Notes: generated by a model from the letters alone, not told the origin. DNA of 64,000 bases from Sphingomonas sp. PP-CE-1A-559 (GCF_004340965.1 NZ_SLYA01000001.1:682001-746000), one strand, 5' to 3'; shown: positions 35,414 to 44,849, counted from the first letter of the stretch. A program made the numbers and translations.

Positions 35414-35733
35414 CGGCACTCGTATATCTGGCCGCGTCGCTCGCGGAAATCGCGGGCTGCTTCGCCTTTTGGGCATGGTTGCGGCTGAGCAAATCTCCCC
35501 TGTGGCTGGCTCCAGGCGTGGTCTCGCTTATGCTGTTCGCCTGGCTGCTGACACGGGTGGATAGCGATGCAGCGGGGCGGGCCTATGCGGCCTATGGCGG
35601 CGTCTACATCTGCGCATCATTGATCTGGCTGTGGGCTGTCGAAGGGGTGCGGCCCGATCGCTGGGATGCTGGTGGAGCGGCACTCTGCCTGATCGGCACC
35701 TGTATCATTCTGCTTGGCCCAAGGACTGCCTGA
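35410..35733 (+). CDS. YnfA/UPF0060 small membrane protein
   Basis: 107 residues with four membrane helices: [23 protein letters not shown], the [17 protein letters not shown] helix, [21 protein letters not shown] and the C-terminal [16 protein letters not shown]. This is the UPF0060/YnfA family, related to small multidrug resistance transporters. It starts at ATG 35410, overlapping the arsB stop (ATGA), and its own stop overlaps arsH (TGATG). Placement inside an ars operon suggests a role in arsenic or organoarsenic tolerance; that is inference from context. Confidence 0.88.
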   Translation: MTALVYLAASLAEIAGCFAFWAWLRLSKSPLWLAPGVVSLMLFAWLLTRVDSDAAGRAYAAYGGVYICASLIWLWAVEGVRPDRWDAGGAALCLIGTCIILLGPRTA

Positions 35734-36491
35734 TGCCGCTCCGCACTATCTCCGATCCTGATAATCTACCCGCGCTCGATCGGCGCTATTCGCTCAATCG
35801 TCCTGCCCTTGGGCTGGGCGCTGGTGATCCGCCTCCGCGCATCCTGTTGCTCTACGGCTCCCTGCGGGAGCGGTCGTTCTCGCGACTGTGTGTGGAAGAA
35901 GCTGCTCGCCTGCTGCAATTCTTCGGCTGTGAAACGCGGATCTTCGATCCTTCGACCCTGCCGGTACCCGACCAAGTGACGGGCGACGATCACCCGGCCG
36001 TCCACGAACTGCGCGAACTGTCGATGTGGTCGGAAGGGCATGTGTGGTGCAGCCCCGAGCGGCACGGCCAGATTACCGGGATCATGAAGCTGCAAGTCGA
36101 TCACCTGCCGCTGTCGATGGGGGGGATGCGCCCGACGCAGGGCCGCACGCTCGCCGTCATGCAGGTATCGGCCGGGTCGCAGTCGTTCAACAGCGTGAAC
36201 ACCCTGCGCGTCCTCGGCCGTTGGATGCGAATGGTGACGATCCCCAACCAATCCAGCGTCGCGAAGGCGTTTGCCGAGTTCGAAGAAAACGATCGAATGA
36301 AGCCTTCGGCCTACTATGATCGGATCGTGGACGTGATGGAAGAATTGGTACGCTTCACGGTCCTGCTACGCCCGCACACCGCCCAACTGGTCGATCGCTA
36401 TTCCGAGCGAAAGGAGGCAGGCGTGCCGATCGATAGCGCCACGGACCTTTCGAGCATCGCAACCTCGCCAACGTACCGGAAAGGCGAGTAA
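35733..36491 (+). CDS. arsH: ArsH NADPH-dependent FMN reductase
   Basis: 252 residues from ATG 35733. The flavodoxin-like FMN site reads [17 protein letters not shown], with later conserved blocks [16 protein letters not shown] and [19 protein letters not shown], all typical of ArsH. ArsH oxidises trivalent methylarsenicals and reduces azo dyes and quinones. It is the last gene of the ars operon, as often found in sphingomonads and rhizobia. The C-terminal 20 residues are variable in the family. Confidence 0.93.
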   Translation: MPLRTISDPDNLPALDRRYSLNRPALGLGAGDPPPRILLLYGSLRERSFSRLCVEEAARLLQFFGCETRIFDPSTLPVPDQVTGDDHPAVHELRELSMWSEGHVWCSPERHGQITGIMKLQVDHLPLSMGGMRPTQGRTLAVMQVSAGSQSFNSVNTLRVLGRWMRMVTIPNQSSVAKAFAEFEENDRMKPSAYYDRIVDVMEELVRFTVLLRPHTAQLVDRYSERKEAGVPIDSATDLSSIATSPTYRKGE

Positions 36492-36551
36492 AGTCCGCTT
36501 AGTGTGGCAAACCGCTCCTGCGGCATTGTACATGACTGAGGGTGCTTCTAG

Positions 36552-36905
36552 ATGCATCCGATGAAACGCCGGGCTCGCCCACTATCCAAGATATTGCATT
36601 CCATGGCGTTTTTCGTCCTGGCGGTGATGTTGCTGGTCCGGCTTGGCCCGATCTGCGAGACGATGGCGATGGCCGCGCCTCCGGCTGCTTCCGCGATGAT
36701 GGACTGCGCCAGCAAATCAGCAGGCGCTCCCATCAAAAAGGCCCCTGCGTCGGCCTGCGCCATACCGTGCGTTGCTGTTGCCGGCGAAACCGTCGAGCAT
36801 ATCGGGCTGGTTCCGTCCTCCCGTCTATCGCCTTGGCCGGCTCCACAGACCGGCCTTTTGGGCATGGCATACGCTCCGGCCACACCCCCTCCGCAAACCG
36901 TGTGA
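36552..36905 (+). CDS. Small membrane-anchored or exported protein of unknown function
   Basis: 117 residues. After a basic N-terminus (MKRRARPLSK) comes one hydrophobic helix ILHSMAFFVLAVMLLVRLG, then an Ala/Pro-rich stretch with Met and four cysteines (PIC, DC, SACAIPC). The layout suggests an exported small protein of metal clusters, possibly DUF2946-like; I cannot place it firmly. It lies 60 bp after arsH and 37 bp before a cysteine-rich exported peptide, so all three could be co-transcribed. ATG 36561 is an alternative start. Confidence 0.55.
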   Translation: MHPMKRRARPLSKILHSMAFFVLAVMLLVRLGPICETMAMAAPPAASAMMDCASKSAGAPIKKAPASACAIPCVAVAGETVEHIGLVPSSRLSPWPAPQTGLLGMAYAPATPPPQTV

Positions 36906-36942
36906 CGTCGAACACCATCACACGTAAATTTCGGAGAATATC

Positions 36943-37131
36943 ATGACCAAGTTCAAGCTCATCAGCGCTGCCTTCGCCCTCACCCTGTCGACTGGCGCAT
37001 TCGCCGCTGTCGCCAATTGCTGCGCCGACATGGCGTGCTGCAAGGACGGTGCGGACTGCTGCAAGGATGGCGCAAAAGCCAAGGCTGCTGACTGCTGCGA
37101 TCATGCCAAGGGCGGCATGAAGCACGGCTAA
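36943..37131 (+). CDS. Exported cysteine-pair peptide (metal-binding candidate)
   Basis: 62 residues with a clear signal peptide (MTKFKLISAAFALTLSTGAFA, cleavage near AFA-AV). The mature 40 residues hold four Cys-Cys pairs at regular spacing: NCCADMACCKDGADCC and later ADCCDH, plus His and Asp. GGAGA upstream is a good ribosome binding site, and a strong terminator follows 7 bp after the stop. This looks like a periplasmic metallothionein-like or metal-trapping peptide. I know no named family for it. The neighbours (ars genes, ZIP, czc) support metal binding. Confidence 0.7.
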   Translation: MTKFKLISAAFALTLSTGAFAAVANCCADMACCKDGADCCKDGAKAKAADCCDHAKGGMKHG

Positions 37132-37138
37132 AGGATGG

Positions 37139-37165
37139 ATAGGGGCGGGCAACCGCCCCTATTTT
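37139..37165 (+). terminator. Rho-independent terminator
   Basis: ATAGGGGCGG-GCAA-CCGCCCCTAT is a perfect 10-bp stem with a 4-base loop, followed by TTTC. It ends the cysteine-pair peptide transcript and, being symmetric, may also serve the minus-strand genes that converge here. Confidence 0.8.
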
Positions 37166-37378
37166 CTAGTCTACGTCTACTCGGCGCGGCACGCCGTCCC
37201 GCCACGGTCGCTGCGACGAGCGAAGAGTTACCCGCAAGGTTGAGGCTCTCCCCCGAACCGCATCCATCGTTCGTCCCATCTCGCGCGCGATTACCGCCAG
37301 CGTCTGCCTGGCCTCGATACGCCGACGAAGCTCGGCATTATCATCATCGGTCCAGGACGTTCCACGTCGAGCGGTCAG
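37166..37378 (-). CDS. Small SANT/Myb-like DNA-binding protein with non-canonical start
   Basis: A minus-strand frame encodes about 70 residues: RRGTSWTDDDNAELRRRIEARQ, then TLAVIAREMGRTMDAVRGRASTLRV. The W-x3-D...L and IAREMGRT-x2-AVRGRA pattern is that of small SANT/Myb-like helix-turn-helix proteins. There is no ATG, GTG or TTG upstream in frame. The only plausible start is CTG 37378, which overlaps the stop of the ZIP gene as CTGA, just like the ATGA/GTGA overlaps elsewhere in the window. It may be a coupled CTG start, or a 5'-truncated remnant. Function is unknown. Confidence 0.45.
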   Translation of the reverse strand: MTARRGTSWTDDDNAELRRRIEARQTLAVIAREMGRTMDAVRGRASTLRVTLRSSQRPWRDGVPRRVDVD

Positions 37379-38061
37379 CCCAATACCTCCTCAATCAGGA
37401 GCAATCCCAGAAACCCGATGAAGAACATCGCGCTGATAAGCGGGGTGTCAGGCTTCTCGTGCGCCTCGACCAATAGCTCCTCCGTCACGAGGTAGAGCAG
37501 CGCCATCAGACCGAAACTGAGAAACCCGGCGATGACGACGGGCGGAAACGTCGCAACAGGCGTCGCTATCGCCGCGCCGATCGGCAGCAACAACGCGATC
37601 CCCATCGTAATCCCGATGATACGTGCCTTGGACTTGATCGTCTCACCCAACTCGGTCGTTACGGTCAGTCCGAGAAACAGCACCTCCAGCGTCAACGCGA
37701 TCGTCAGCAACACGCCGGCCTTCCCGCCAGCGACGAACGCTAATCCGAGAACAAGCCCGTCGATCAGGATATCGACTGCAACTGCCCCGAGCATAGCGAT
37801 CGGTCCACTGGCGCGACCCTCAAGAGCTTTGAGCGACAGCATCACGAGAATGCCAAGCGCGCCGCCAGTGAATGTCGCGATCGGTGAACCTTCGTGCATC
37901 ACCTGGGGCAGGATCTCGGCTGCCGCTGCGGCGAACACAACGCCTGCCGCCAAGTGCTGCATGGCGCTTACGAAGGCATCACTTGGCCGTCTCGATACCG
38001 CGAATAGCGAACCGATCAGTACGGCAACGACGGGAATGAGAGTGAAGGCAACGGCCTGCAT
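37375..38061 (-). CDS. ZIP-family metal transporter
   Basis: 228 residues with about seven or eight membrane helices. The core helix signature is MQHLAAGVVFAAAAAEILPQV (His and Glu of the ZIP metal site) and, later, AVDILIDGLVLGLAF. No long His-rich loop is present. ZIP proteins move zinc or related divalent metals into the cytoplasm, which is unexpected at the end of an efflux operon. It may balance uptake, or in this GufA-like subgroup work differently. It begins three bases after czcA. Confidence 0.85.
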   Translation of the reverse strand: MQAVAFTLIPVVAVLIGSLFAVSRRPSDAFVSAMQHLAAGVVFAAAAAEILPQVMHEGSPIATFTGGALGILVMLSLKALEGRASGPIAMLGAVAVDILIDGLVLGLAFVAGGKAGVLLTIALTLEVLFLGLTVTTELGETIKSKARIIGITMGIALLLPIGAAIATPVATFPPVVIAGFLSFGLMALLYLVTEELLVEAHEKPDTPLISAMFFIGFLGLLLIEEVLG

Positions 38062-38064
38062 AGC

Positions 38065-41000
38065 TTAGGCCCTCGCGCTGTCATGAGCCAAAGGCGGCAG
38101 TTCGATGTGTCCCCCTGATGGGACTGGCAACTCGCGCCGTCCGAAACGAGCGTAGAGCGTCGGCAGCACGAACAAGGTGAGCAGAGTTGCGGATATCAGA
38201 CCACCAATGACGACGGTCGCCAGCGGCTTTTGCACCTCTGCTCCAGCACCATGACCAAGCGCCATCGGCACGAAGCCAAGCGACGCAACGAGAGCCGTCA
38301 TCGCAACCGGCCGGAGCCGCGCCAGAGCGCCTTGATGCGCCGCTACCGCACGATCCATGCCTTGCCGCATCAGATCATGGATGGACGACACCATGACCAG
38401 CCCGTTGAGAACCGCGACACCTGATAACGCGATGAAGCCGACTGCCGCTGAAATGGAGAACGGCATGCCTCTTAGCACCAGCGCAAGGATGCCTCCGACC
38501 AACGCCAGCGGAACGCCGGTAAACACGATCAACGCATCCCTGACGGAGCCTAGCGCGCCGTAGAGCAGGAACATGATGACCACGAAACAGATCGGCACCA
38601 CAACGCTGAGCCGATCGCGGGCGGATGCCAGGTTCTCGAACTGACCGCCCCATTCGAGGTACGTGCCGGCCGGCAATTTCACCTGAGCGTCGATGGCTGA
38701 CCGGGCATCAGCCACAACGCCGGCCACGTCTCGATCGCGCACGTTGGCCTGCACCACGACACGCCGCTTGCCGTTCTCGCGACTGATCTGGTTGGGACCA
38801 TCGACCACGGCGATATCCGCCACAGTCGATAACGGTACGAAGCCGCCACTGCCGGTCGGTACCGGGACCTGAGCAACCGCCGTCAGATCGGATCGTGAGC
38901 TTTCCGCCATCCGGATCACGACCGGGAAACGACGATCGCCTTCAAAGATCACGCCCGCCTGTCGGCCGCCAATGGCTGCGGCAACCGTGTCCTGCACGTC
39001 ACCGGCCGTTACCCCGACGCGGGACATGGCAGTGCGGTTCGGTCGGATATCGAGCATCGGCAAGCCTTCGGTTTGCTCAACCCGCACGTCCGCTGCACCC
39101 CGCGTCTTTCGCAGGATGCCGGCGATCCGATCTGCGGTCGCGTTCATCTCGCCAAAATCGTCGCCGAATACCTTGATCGCGATATCGCCGCGTACGCCTG
39201 CAATCAGCTCGTTGAACCGCATCTGGATCGGCTGGGTGATCTCATAGGCGTTGCCCGGCAGGGTAGAGAGACGCTTTTCAAGCCGCTCCACCAGCTCTTC
39301 CTTGGACAGGCCGGGGTCGGGCCACTCCTTCTTCGGCTTCAGGATGACGAAGGTGTCGGTCGCGTTAGGCGGCATTGGGTCCGATGCAATTTCAGACGTG
39401 CCAGTGCGGGAGAAGGCAAACCGTACCTCCGGTGCCTTGGCGAGCGCCTTTTCCACCTGAAACTGCATCGCCTGGCTCTGATCGACCGACGTGCCGGGGA
39501 TGCGGACTGCCTGCACGAGGATGTTGCCCTCATCGAGCTGCGGCAAGAACTCCTGCCCCAATGTCGTGAAAGCGGCACCGGCAAGCGCCAGCGCGCCGAT
39601 CGCGACGCCGATGGTGAGGGTGGGCCGGCGCATTGCCGCATCGAGTCCCGGCTCGTAGCGCTGCCGGAGGAATGTGACGACGCGGCTTTCCTTCTCTTCG
39701 ACCCGCTTGCTGAGCCAGATCGCAATCGCTGCCGGTATGAAGGTCAGTGACAGGATGAAGGCGAACACCAGCGCGATGATGACCGTCAGCGCCATCGGCT
39801 CGAACATCTTGCCTTCGACGCCCGTGAAGGTGAGCAACGGCGCATAGACAAGGATGATGATAGCCTGCCCGTACACCGATGGCCGGATCATCTCGCGCGC
39901 CGATGCCGCGACAATCCCGAGACGTTGCTCGATCGTCAGCACGTCACCCCGACCATGCTGCGCCTCGCCCAAACGCCGTAATGCGTTCTCCACGATAATG
40001 ACCGCGCCATCCACGATCAGACCAAAGTCGAGCGCGCCAAGGCTCATCAGATTGGCCGAAACACCCGCCTTCAACATGCCGATGCTGGTCAACAGCATCG
40101 TGATCGGAATGACGCAGGCCGCGATCAGCGCCGCGCGGAAATTGCCAAGCAGCGCAAACAGAACGACGATCACTAGCACCGCACCCTCGGCAAGGTTGCG
40201 GGCAACCGTGGCGATCGTGGAGTTCACCAGCTCGGTCCGGTTCATAACCGGCTTCACGACAACATCGACCGGCAACGAGCGGCCGATCTGCGTCAGCCGT
40301 TCGGCAACGCCCGTCGACACCGTGCGGCTATTCTCCCCGATCCGCATGACCGCGGTGCCGACGACAACCTCATGTCCGTTTTCCGACGCCGATCCCATGC
40401 GTAGCGCCTGCCCGGTGCGAACGGTCGCGATCTGGTTGAGCAGAATCGGAACGCTCTCGCGCGTGGCAACGACGGTACGGGCCAGCTCGTCGGCGTTGCG
40501 GACACGCCCATCTGATCGAACCGCTAACCCTTCGCCGTTGCGGTTGACCACGCCAGCGCCCGCGCTGGTATTGCTGCGCTGAAGGGCGGTGGTGAGATCC
40601 TGAAGCGTCAGCCGCATTGCCGCCATGCGCTGTATGTCCGGAATAACGAGATATTCTTTGGTGTAGCCACCAAGGGAGTCGACGCCAGCAAGCCCGGCCG
40701 TGCTTTTGAGCTGCGGCGTGACGATCCAATCCTGCACGGTGCGCAGGTAGGTCGCCTTGTCGGCGTCGCTGACAAGGTGATCCCCCTCGGGGGTGATATA
40801 GCTGGCATCGCGCTGCAAGCCGGGTTCGCCGTTGCGGTGGTGAACTTGGTCCAGCTCGCGATATTCGACCGTCCACATGAAGATATCGCCGAGGCCCGTG
40901 GCGATCGGCCCCATCTCGGGGTTCACACCTTCGGGAAGGTCCTCCTCAGCGGTTCGCAGACGTTCCGCGACCTGCGCTCGCGCAAAGTAGATATCGGTCT

Positions 41001-41298
41001 TTTCACCGAAAACCGCTGTGATCTGGGCAAAGCCATTGCGACTTAGCGAGCGGGTATATTCAAGGCCGGGAATGCCCGCGAGCGCGGTTTCGACCGTGAA
41101 CGCAACCTGCTTCTCGATCTGATCGGGGGAGAGGGCAGGAGCAACGACGTTAATCTGCACCTGGTTGTTGGTGATGTCGGGTACGGCGTCGATCGGAAGC
41201 TGACGCAGCGCGCCAATCCCGAGCAATGCAGCCGCGATGGTGAGAAGCAGGACGAGCCAGCGCTTCTCGACGGAGAGGGTGACGATGCGACCGATCAT
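38065..41298 (-). CDS. czcA: Heavy-metal efflux RND pump CzcA/CusA type
   Basis: 1,077 residues with the RND layout: one N-terminal helix, a large periplasmic loop, six helices, and a second similar half. Family markers are VPDITNNQVQINVVAPALSP, ARAQVAERLRTAEEDLPEG, and DFGLIVDGAVIIVENALRRL in TM4, which carries the D-x3-D...E proton-relay pattern of divalent (Zn/Co/Cd) HME pumps. It exports metal from the periplasm or cytosol through CzcC. It is the third gene of czcC-czcB-czcA-zip, with gaps of three bases on each side. Confidence 0.95.
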   Translation of the reverse strand: MIGRIVTLSVEKRWLVLLLTIAAALLGIGALRQLPIDAVPDITNNQVQINVVAPALSPDQIEKQVAFTVETALAGIPGLEYTRSLSRNGFAQITAVFGEKTDIYFARAQVAERLRTAEEDLPEGVNPEMGPIATGLGDIFMWTVEYRELDQVHHRNGEPGLQRDASYITPEGDHLVSDADKATYLRTVQDWIVTPQLKSTAGLAGVDSLGGYTKEYLVIPDIQRMAAMRLTLQDLTTALQRSNTSAGAGVVNRNGEGLAVRSDGRVRNADELARTVVATRESVPILLNQIATVRTGQALRMGSASENGHEVVVGTAVMRIGENSRTVSTGVAERLTQIGRSLPVDVVVKPVMNRTELVNSTIATVARNLAEGAVLVIVVLFALLGNFRAALIAACVIPITMLLTSIGMLKAGVSANLMSLGALDFGLIVDGAVIIVENALRRLGEAQHGRGDVLTIEQRLGIVAASAREMIRPSVYGQAIIILVYAPLLTFTGVEGKMFEPMALTVIIALVFAFILSLTFIPAAIAIWLSKRVEEKESRVVTFLRQRYEPGLDAAMRRPTLTIGVAIGALALAGAAFTTLGQEFLPQLDEGNILVQAVRIPGTSVDQSQAMQFQVEKALAKAPEVRFAFSRTGTSEIASDPMPPNATDTFVILKPKKEWPDPGLSKEELVERLEKRLSTLPGNAYEITQPIQMRFNELIAGVRGDIAIKVFGDDFGEMNATADRIAGILRKTRGAADVRVEQTEGLPMLDIRPNRTAMSRVGVTAGDVQDTVAAAIGGRQAGVIFEGDRRFPVVIRMAESSRSDLTAVAQVPVPTGSGGFVPLSTVADIAVVDGPNQISRENGKRRVVVQANVRDRDVAGVVADARSAIDAQVKLPAGTYLEWGGQFENLASARDRLSVVVPICFVVIMFLLYGALGSVRDALIVFTGVPLALVGGILALVLRGMPFSISAAVGFIALSGVAVLNGLVMVSSIHDLMRQGMDRAVAAHQGALARLRPVAMTALVASLGFVPMALGHGAGAEVQKPLATVVIGGLISATLLTLFVLPTLYARFGRRELPVPSGGHIELPPLAHDSARA

Positions 41299-41301
41299 GG
41301 C

Positions 41302-42471
41302 TCAGTCCTCATCCCCGCCCGCACCCTTGCCGAGTTCGGCTTTGAGCGTGAAGCTGTTGGTGGAAGCGATGCGCTCCGAGCCGGTAAGGCCTGCCGTTAC
41401 GGTGACCTGCCCGCCATTGGTGCGGCCAAGCGTCACCGGAATTGCCCGGAAACCTGTCGCGGTCCGGACGAACACGAACGACTTGTCCTCGATCATCTGC
41501 ACTGCGGCCGATGGCACGGCGACGGTGCGGTCCCCGGTCGCAGGAACAAGGATCGATACGTTGACCGTCTCACCAACACGCCATGTGCTGCCGGCGTTGT
41601 CGAGGGTAGCGATCACCGGCACCAATCGCGTCGTCTCGTCCAGAATGGGGGACACGAACGTGACGCGCCCCTCCTGACGCCGCCCCGGTGCCGTCACTTC
41701 GACACGCACGCCAGGTTTTACCCGACCGGCATCGGTGGGGACGAGTGATGTGGTGACAGTCACCTTCGACAGGTTGGCGACACGGAACAGCTCTGCATCG
41801 GCCGCGACGGCCTGCCCGAGGGTCGCCGATCGCGCGATGACCTGGCCGGCGATCGGCGAGCGGACCGCGATGCGGTTGAGCGCGCCGCCTCCGCTGCCCG
41901 TCGCTGACAACTGCTGCTGCGCCAGGCGAAGGGCAATACTGGCCTCCGTTGCGGCCGTTCGCGCTGCGACCAGATCCTGCTCTGGCGAAACCCGTTCAGC
42001 GAACAAACGCTGTTCGCGGCGAAGGTTCGATTGGGCGAGTGCGGAACGCGCGCGCGCGGCTTCTACCTCCGCTTTCAGTGATGCCGCTTCCCGGCTTTCG
42101 ATGATAGCCAGCGGGTCCCCCCGGCTGACTGACTGCCCAAGATTGCGGGTGAGGGAAACGAGCCGACCGCCTACGGAGGTGGACACAACCTGCACACCCT
42201 GAGGATCGCCCTCGATCGTTGCCGATAGCTCGATCGCTCCGGCCACGCCGCCTACTGTAGGTCGCGTAACCTCTATCCCGGCATCCGCGATCTGCTGCGC
42301 GGACAGGGTGACGATATCCTTTGGACCCTCCTTGGCTTCGCCGGCCTCGGCACCTTCGGTCTTCTCGGCTCCGGCCTTCTCACCGGCCTCGCTGTTGCCA
42401 CCCCCGCCGCACCCGGCAAGGAGGATAGCCAGGGTCACAGGCGCGAGCGCCCGTATGATAATCTTCGTCAT
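41302..42471 (-). CDS. czcB: RND periplasmic adaptor CzcB type
   Basis: 389 residues. A lipoprotein signal peptide (LAPVTLAILLAGCGG, lipobox LAGC) precedes an acidic Glu/Lys/Gly-rich linker, then the barrel-sandwich and helical-hairpin domains (VSTSVGGRLVSLTRNLGQSV, a coiled coil at about residues 130-180, and SPIAGQVIARSATLGQAV). It joins CzcA and CzcC across the periplasm. Its start overlaps the czcC stop by four bases (ATGA). Confidence 0.92.
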   Translation of the reverse strand: MTKIIIRALAPVTLAILLAGCGGGGNSEAGEKAGAEKTEGAEAGEAKEGPKDIVTLSAQQIADAGIEVTRPTVGGVAGAIELSATIEGDPQGVQVVSTSVGGRLVSLTRNLGQSVSRGDPLAIIESREAASLKAEVEAARARSALAQSNLRREQRLFAERVSPEQDLVAARTAATEASIALRLAQQQLSATGSGGGALNRIAVRSPIAGQVIARSATLGQAVAADAELFRVANLSKVTVTTSLVPTDAGRVKPGVRVEVTAPGRRQEGRVTFVSPILDETTRLVPVIATLDNAGSTWRVGETVNVSILVPATGDRTVAVPSAAVQMIEDKSFVFVRTATGFRAIPVTLGRTNGGQVTVTAGLTGSERIASTNSFTLKAELGKGAGGDED

Positions 42472-43733
42472 TGATTGGTTTCCTCGGGCGAGGGCGCTGC
42501 GGCAACGAGCCGTTCGAGGCGTGCCTTGGCGTCGTGATAGGTGGCGAGCGCATCGATCGCGGCGGTTCGTGTTTCGGACAGGGTACGTTCGGCATCGAGC
42601 AAATCGAGCTGCCCGAACTTGCCCTCCCGGTAGCCGATCCTGGCAATACGAGCGGCTTCGCTTGCCGATGCCAATGCCGGCCCGCTGGCGTTACGAGCGG
42701 TCGTCGCAGCATTCGCGACGTTCGCCTGTGCGCTTGCGATATCCTGCGCGGTATCCAGCTCGGCGACGCGACGTAGCGCCTGCGCCTGATCGGTCTGCGC
42801 CCGCGCCTGCGCCACTGCCGCCTTACCGTTGTTGAACAGCGGAAACGGGATCGACAGCCCGAACACTGCTGCCACGTCGTTCGTAGCCTCAAGCCGGCGT
42901 GCGCTTGCGCTCAGTGTCACGTCGGGAATGCGCTGCGACCTGGCAAGCCGCACCTGTGCCTCTGCCGTTGTCACGTCCGCGCGCGTCGCCGCCAATGCCA
43001 ACGTCCCTGCGGTCTCGATCGGCCGCGCTGGACCAAAGCCCTCGACACGGCCGAACCACGCCAAATCCAAGGGTCCTGTGAGAGGTTGGCCGATCCGTCG
43101 AGCAAGATTGCTCCGCGCAACCTCGGCAAGCCGTTCTGAGCGCTCCACAGCTGTTTCGGCGTTGATCCGCAATACATCGGCGCGCTGCTGTTCGAGCGGC
43201 GATGCTCGCCCCGCCTGAACACGGACACCGGCTGCGCGCGATGCCTCACGGGCGATGCCGGCCTGCTCGCGCGCTGTCACAAGTCGGCGTTCCGCTGCTG
43301 TCGCTTCGATGTAGAGCTGAGTGACGGCAAGCCGTAAATCAGCCTCGGCCAATGCCGTGCCTATCCGCGCTCGATTACCAATCGCATCGGCGACGGCGAT
43401 CCGTGCCGATCGTTTGCCACCCAGCTCGATCGGTAGTGCCAGACCGGCCGTTGTCTCCGCGCTGCGAAGACCGCGATATTGACCGCTGCCGGCAATGTTC
43501 TCGGTCTCGGCGACGATCGACGGGTTCGGCCGATAGCCGGCAACCGTGCGGCCTGCTTCTGCTGCCCGGACGCCAGCCGTGGCGGCCTCAAGGCTGGGGG
43601 CGCTGGCTCCGGCAAGTGAAAGCGCCTGCTCAAGAGTGAGCGGGGGACTGGTCGATGTTGGATCGGCTGACTGCGCCTGTGCGATCGACGCGCACGACGC
43701 CACGGCCAATAAGGCCGCAATAAAACGGTGCAT
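42468..43733 (-). CDS. czcC: Outer-membrane efflux protein CzcC type
   Basis: 421 residues of the TolC/OEP family with a signal peptide (MHRFIAALLAVASCASIAQA). Two long coiled-coil repeats are visible (LTLEQALSLAGASAPSLEAA and, in the second half, LALAATRADVTTAEAQVRLA). It forms the outer-membrane channel of the CzcCBA complex. It is the first czc gene, 65 bp after the His-rich exported protein gene, and probably belongs to the same transcript from the MerR promoter at 44850-44880. Confidence 0.92.
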   Translation of the reverse strand: MHRFIAALLAVASCASIAQAQSADPTSTSPPLTLEQALSLAGASAPSLEAATAGVRAAEAGRTVAGYRPNPSIVAETENIAGSGQYRGLRSAETTAGLALPIELGGKRSARIAVADAIGNRARIGTALAEADLRLAVTQLYIEATAAERRLVTAREQAGIAREASRAAGVRVQAGRASPLEQQRADVLRINAETAVERSERLAEVARSNLARRIGQPLTGPLDLAWFGRVEGFGPARPIETAGTLALAATRADVTTAEAQVRLARSQRIPDVTLSASARRLEATNDVAAVFGLSIPFPLFNNGKAAVAQARAQTDQAQALRRVAELDTAQDIASAQANVANAATTARNASGPALASASEAARIARIGYREGKFGQLDLLDAERTLSETRTAAIDALATYHDAKARLERLVAAAPSPEETNQ

Positions 43734-43798
43734 GGGTAACGGACTCCTGACGAACCTTGGGCGTCCGCACGGGCTTTCCCGGCGGAATTAGGCGTTGG

Positions 43799-44134
43799 TC
43801 AGGCTTGGGGAGGACGTAGGGCTGGGTCCGACGCTACCGGGGCCTTGGGCGCATTGCGCCACAGCGATGCAGTCATACGAACGCTGCTAGCTGGTCCGGT
43901 TGAATCGGACGCGATCGGCACGCCGACATGATGGCCGTGGCAACCGCCATGATGGTGAGGATACGCCTTGTCGGCGTCTGCCGGCACTTGGTCGGCATCA
44001 CCGTCGCAATGATCGAGGGAGCTGACCGCTGTGGTATCAACGCACATCACGCCTTCGGTCGCATGCGCAACTGATCCAAGCCCGAGCATAAGCACGAGCA
44101 TGAAACTGAGGAACAGGGCGGAAAGGCGGTGCAT
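43799..44134 (-). CDS. Exported His-rich protein (metal-binding candidate)
   Basis: 111 residues from ATG 44134 (MHRLSALFLSFMLVLMLGLG, signal peptide ending near VAHA). The mature part has two cysteines (MCVD and DHCDGD) and the His cluster AYPHHHGGCHGHHVG. It probably binds divalent metal in the periplasm as part of the czc system. It lies between the CDF gene (19-bp gap) and czcC (65-bp gap). No named family recognised. The ATG 11 codons upstream would remove the clean signal peptide. Confidence 0.7.
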   Translation of the reverse strand: MHRLSALFLSFMLVLMLGLGSVAHATEGVMCVDTTAVSSLDHCDGDADQVPADADKAYPHHHGGCHGHHVGVPIASDSTGPASSVRMTASLWRNAPKAPVASDPALRPPQA

Positions 44135-44153
44135 CGGCCCGCGCCTTAGCAGC

Positions 44154-44816
44154 TTACCGACTGCCATGTAACGACTGCTGGTAAGTAGCGGGGGCGGGTG
44201 AGGGCTCGCTACGCATTTCGGCGCGCGCCTGCCGCATGATCTGAAAACCGCCCGATATTCCCAACACCGCCATCAAGGCGGCGACGGCAAGATCAGGCCA
44301 CGCACTGTTGAGGCCGAACACGCCGCCTGCGGCCAGTACGACGGCGATGTTGCCGATCGCGTCATTGCGCGAGCAAATCCACACGGACCGCATGTTCGCG
44401 TCACCGCTTCGGAAGCGGTACAGCATGACCGCGACGACAAGGTTCGCGATCAGCGCCGCGATGCCGACCACGCCCATAATCTCGGCATGGGGCGTTGCGT
44501 CGTGGAGCGCTCCCCATCCCGCCGCGAACAGGACATAGACGCCTAGCAAAGCGAGCGTCGCCCCCTTCAACATGGCCGCGCGCGCGCGCCAGGCTATCGC
44601 CATCCCGGCAACGCCAAGGCTGATCGCGTAGTTCGCCGTATCCCCGAAAAAGTCGAGCGCGTCGGCTTGTAGCGCCTTTGATCCGCCCGTGATGCCGGCA
44701 ACGATTTCGATAACAAACATGGTGGCATTGATGGCGAGCGCGATCCATAGCGCCCGCCGCCACTTGGGGTCGTTGAAAGTGCCCGCCTTGTCGGACGCGC
44801 AGCTTGTGCAGGCCAT
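44154..44816 (-). CDS. CDF-family metal efflux protein
   Basis: 220 residues from ATG 44816. It begins MACTSCASDKA, whose two cysteines may bind metal. Six membrane helices follow, with the CDF signature SKALQADALDFFGDTANYAISL in TM2 and its repeat SVWICSRNDAIGNIAVVLAA in TM5. The TM2 site has Asp-x3-Asp and TM5 has Asn-Asp, close to the DmeF/CzcD-like cation efflux type. There is no cytoplasmic C-terminal metal domain, so it is short. It is the first gene after the MerR-type promoter and exports metal from the cytosol to the periplasm. Confidence 0.88.
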   Translation of the reverse strand: MACTSCASDKAGTFNDPKWRRALWIALAINATMFVIEIVAGITGGSKALQADALDFFGDTANYAISLGVAGMAIAWRARAAMLKGATLALLGVYVLFAAGWGALHDATPHAEIMGVVGIAALIANLVVAVMLYRFRSGDANMRSVWICSRNDAIGNIAVVLAAGGVFGLNSAWPDLAVAALMAVLGISGGFQIMRQARAEMRSEPSPAPATYQQSLHGSR

Positions 44817-44849
44817 GTTCGCCACCTCGATGGAATCGATCTGACAGCC

